From NCBI GenBank assembly GCA_009840285.1, contig VXOF01000045.1, positions 1-61,229 of the forward strand: 61,229 bases of DNA, in the 5' to 3' direction. The notes beneath the pieces were generated by a model, which was not told where the DNA came from, did no database searches, and saw only the letters and a program-made list of their open reading frames with translations. Both the position numbers and the translations under genes were made by a program. Shown here in pieces: positions 61,215 to 61,229 of the stretch. Source of the DNA: Nitrospira sp. SB0662_bin_26 (GTDB lineage: Bacteria > Nitrospirota > Nitrospiria > Nitrospirales > UBA8639). Each line of letters begins with the position of its first letter. Position 1 is the first letter of the stretch.

Positions 61215-61229
61215 ATGGCAAAGGGGTTT
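61215..61229 (+). CDS. Possible start of a further gene, cut by the window end
   Basis: ATG at 61215 with GGGGAG 7 nt upstream opens MAKGF before the window ends. The frame differs from the preceding TPR gene. It could be a real gene start or chance within the continuing TPR reading frame. Confidence 0.3.

Overview
The window reads as an ordinary, gene-dense chromosomal segment of a Gram-negative bacterium. The outer membrane is implied by Lnt, LolC/E-LolD, an LpoA-like lipoprotein-type activator and a beta-barrel protein. A membrane-anchored pentaheme cytochrome c, a His-rich SmbP-like metal-binding protein, a class II (B12) ribonucleotide reductase and a tandem ThyX-like protein fit a Nitrospira-like chemolithotroph (phylum Nitrospirota). 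That placement is inference from gene content, not from a marker tree. I see no phage structural genes, IS transposase, CRISPR array or rRNA.

Layout. 1-6 kb: 3'-truncated nrdJ, a small membrane protein, a TrkH/KtrB K+ channel and a secreted hypothetical. 6-9.3 kb: tandem tRNA methylthiotransferases mtaB-miaB and tRNA-Arg(ACG). 9.3-12.6 kb (minus): comF, an mraZ detached from any cell-wall cluster, a RusA-type resolvase and a HEAT-repeat secreted protein. 12.7-18.5 kb (plus): LolD-like ATPase, pyrD, a DmeF-like cation exporter, a 142-bp inverted-repeat element, a minus-strand LuxR-type regulator and a large FtsX-family permease. 18.5-23.5 kb (minus): rplU-rpmA-obg-proB-nadD-rsfS-bioB. 23.6-28.2 kb: ilvE (plus), then gap-pgk-tpiA-secG (minus). 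28.2-32 kb (minus): LpoA-like protein, M50 protease, trpS. 32-35.3 kb (plus): xerD, zinc-ribbon mini-gene with a chained leader, hypothetical, threonine dehydratase. 35.9-40.7 kb (plus): deacetylase, pentaheme cytochrome and rhodanese in a tight operon, then an Ala/Pro/Glu-repeat lipoprotein, SmbP and a nitrilase. 40.6-50.3 kb: uppP, a coiled-coil/HhH lipoprotein, an OM barrel, the lnt-prfB-lysS-lolC-lolD operon (minus) and a hypothetical. 50.4-61.2 kb: NSS transporter, tandem ThyX-like protein, TPR proteins, serC-serA-hisZ-dnaB and a TPR lipoprotein that appears interrupted by a stop codon.

How the genes fit together. Four coherent operons stand out: ribosome/GTPase/NAD/proline (rplU to bioB), lower glycolysis plus secG, lipoprotein maturation and sorting interleaved with translation genes (lnt-prfB-lysS-lolC-lolD), and serine plus histidine synthesis feeding into dnaB. 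The least explained and most interesting stretch is 35.9-39.8 kb, where a histone-deacetylase-fold enzyme, a membrane-anchored pentaheme cytochrome and a two-domain sulfurtransferase are separated by only 3 nt each and are followed by two small envelope proteins. Translation-level features include the prfB programmed frameshift, a probable ATT start for rsfS and a chain of overlapping mini-ORFs before the zinc-ribbon gene. Two families of short dispersed hairpin repeats occupy intergenic gaps.
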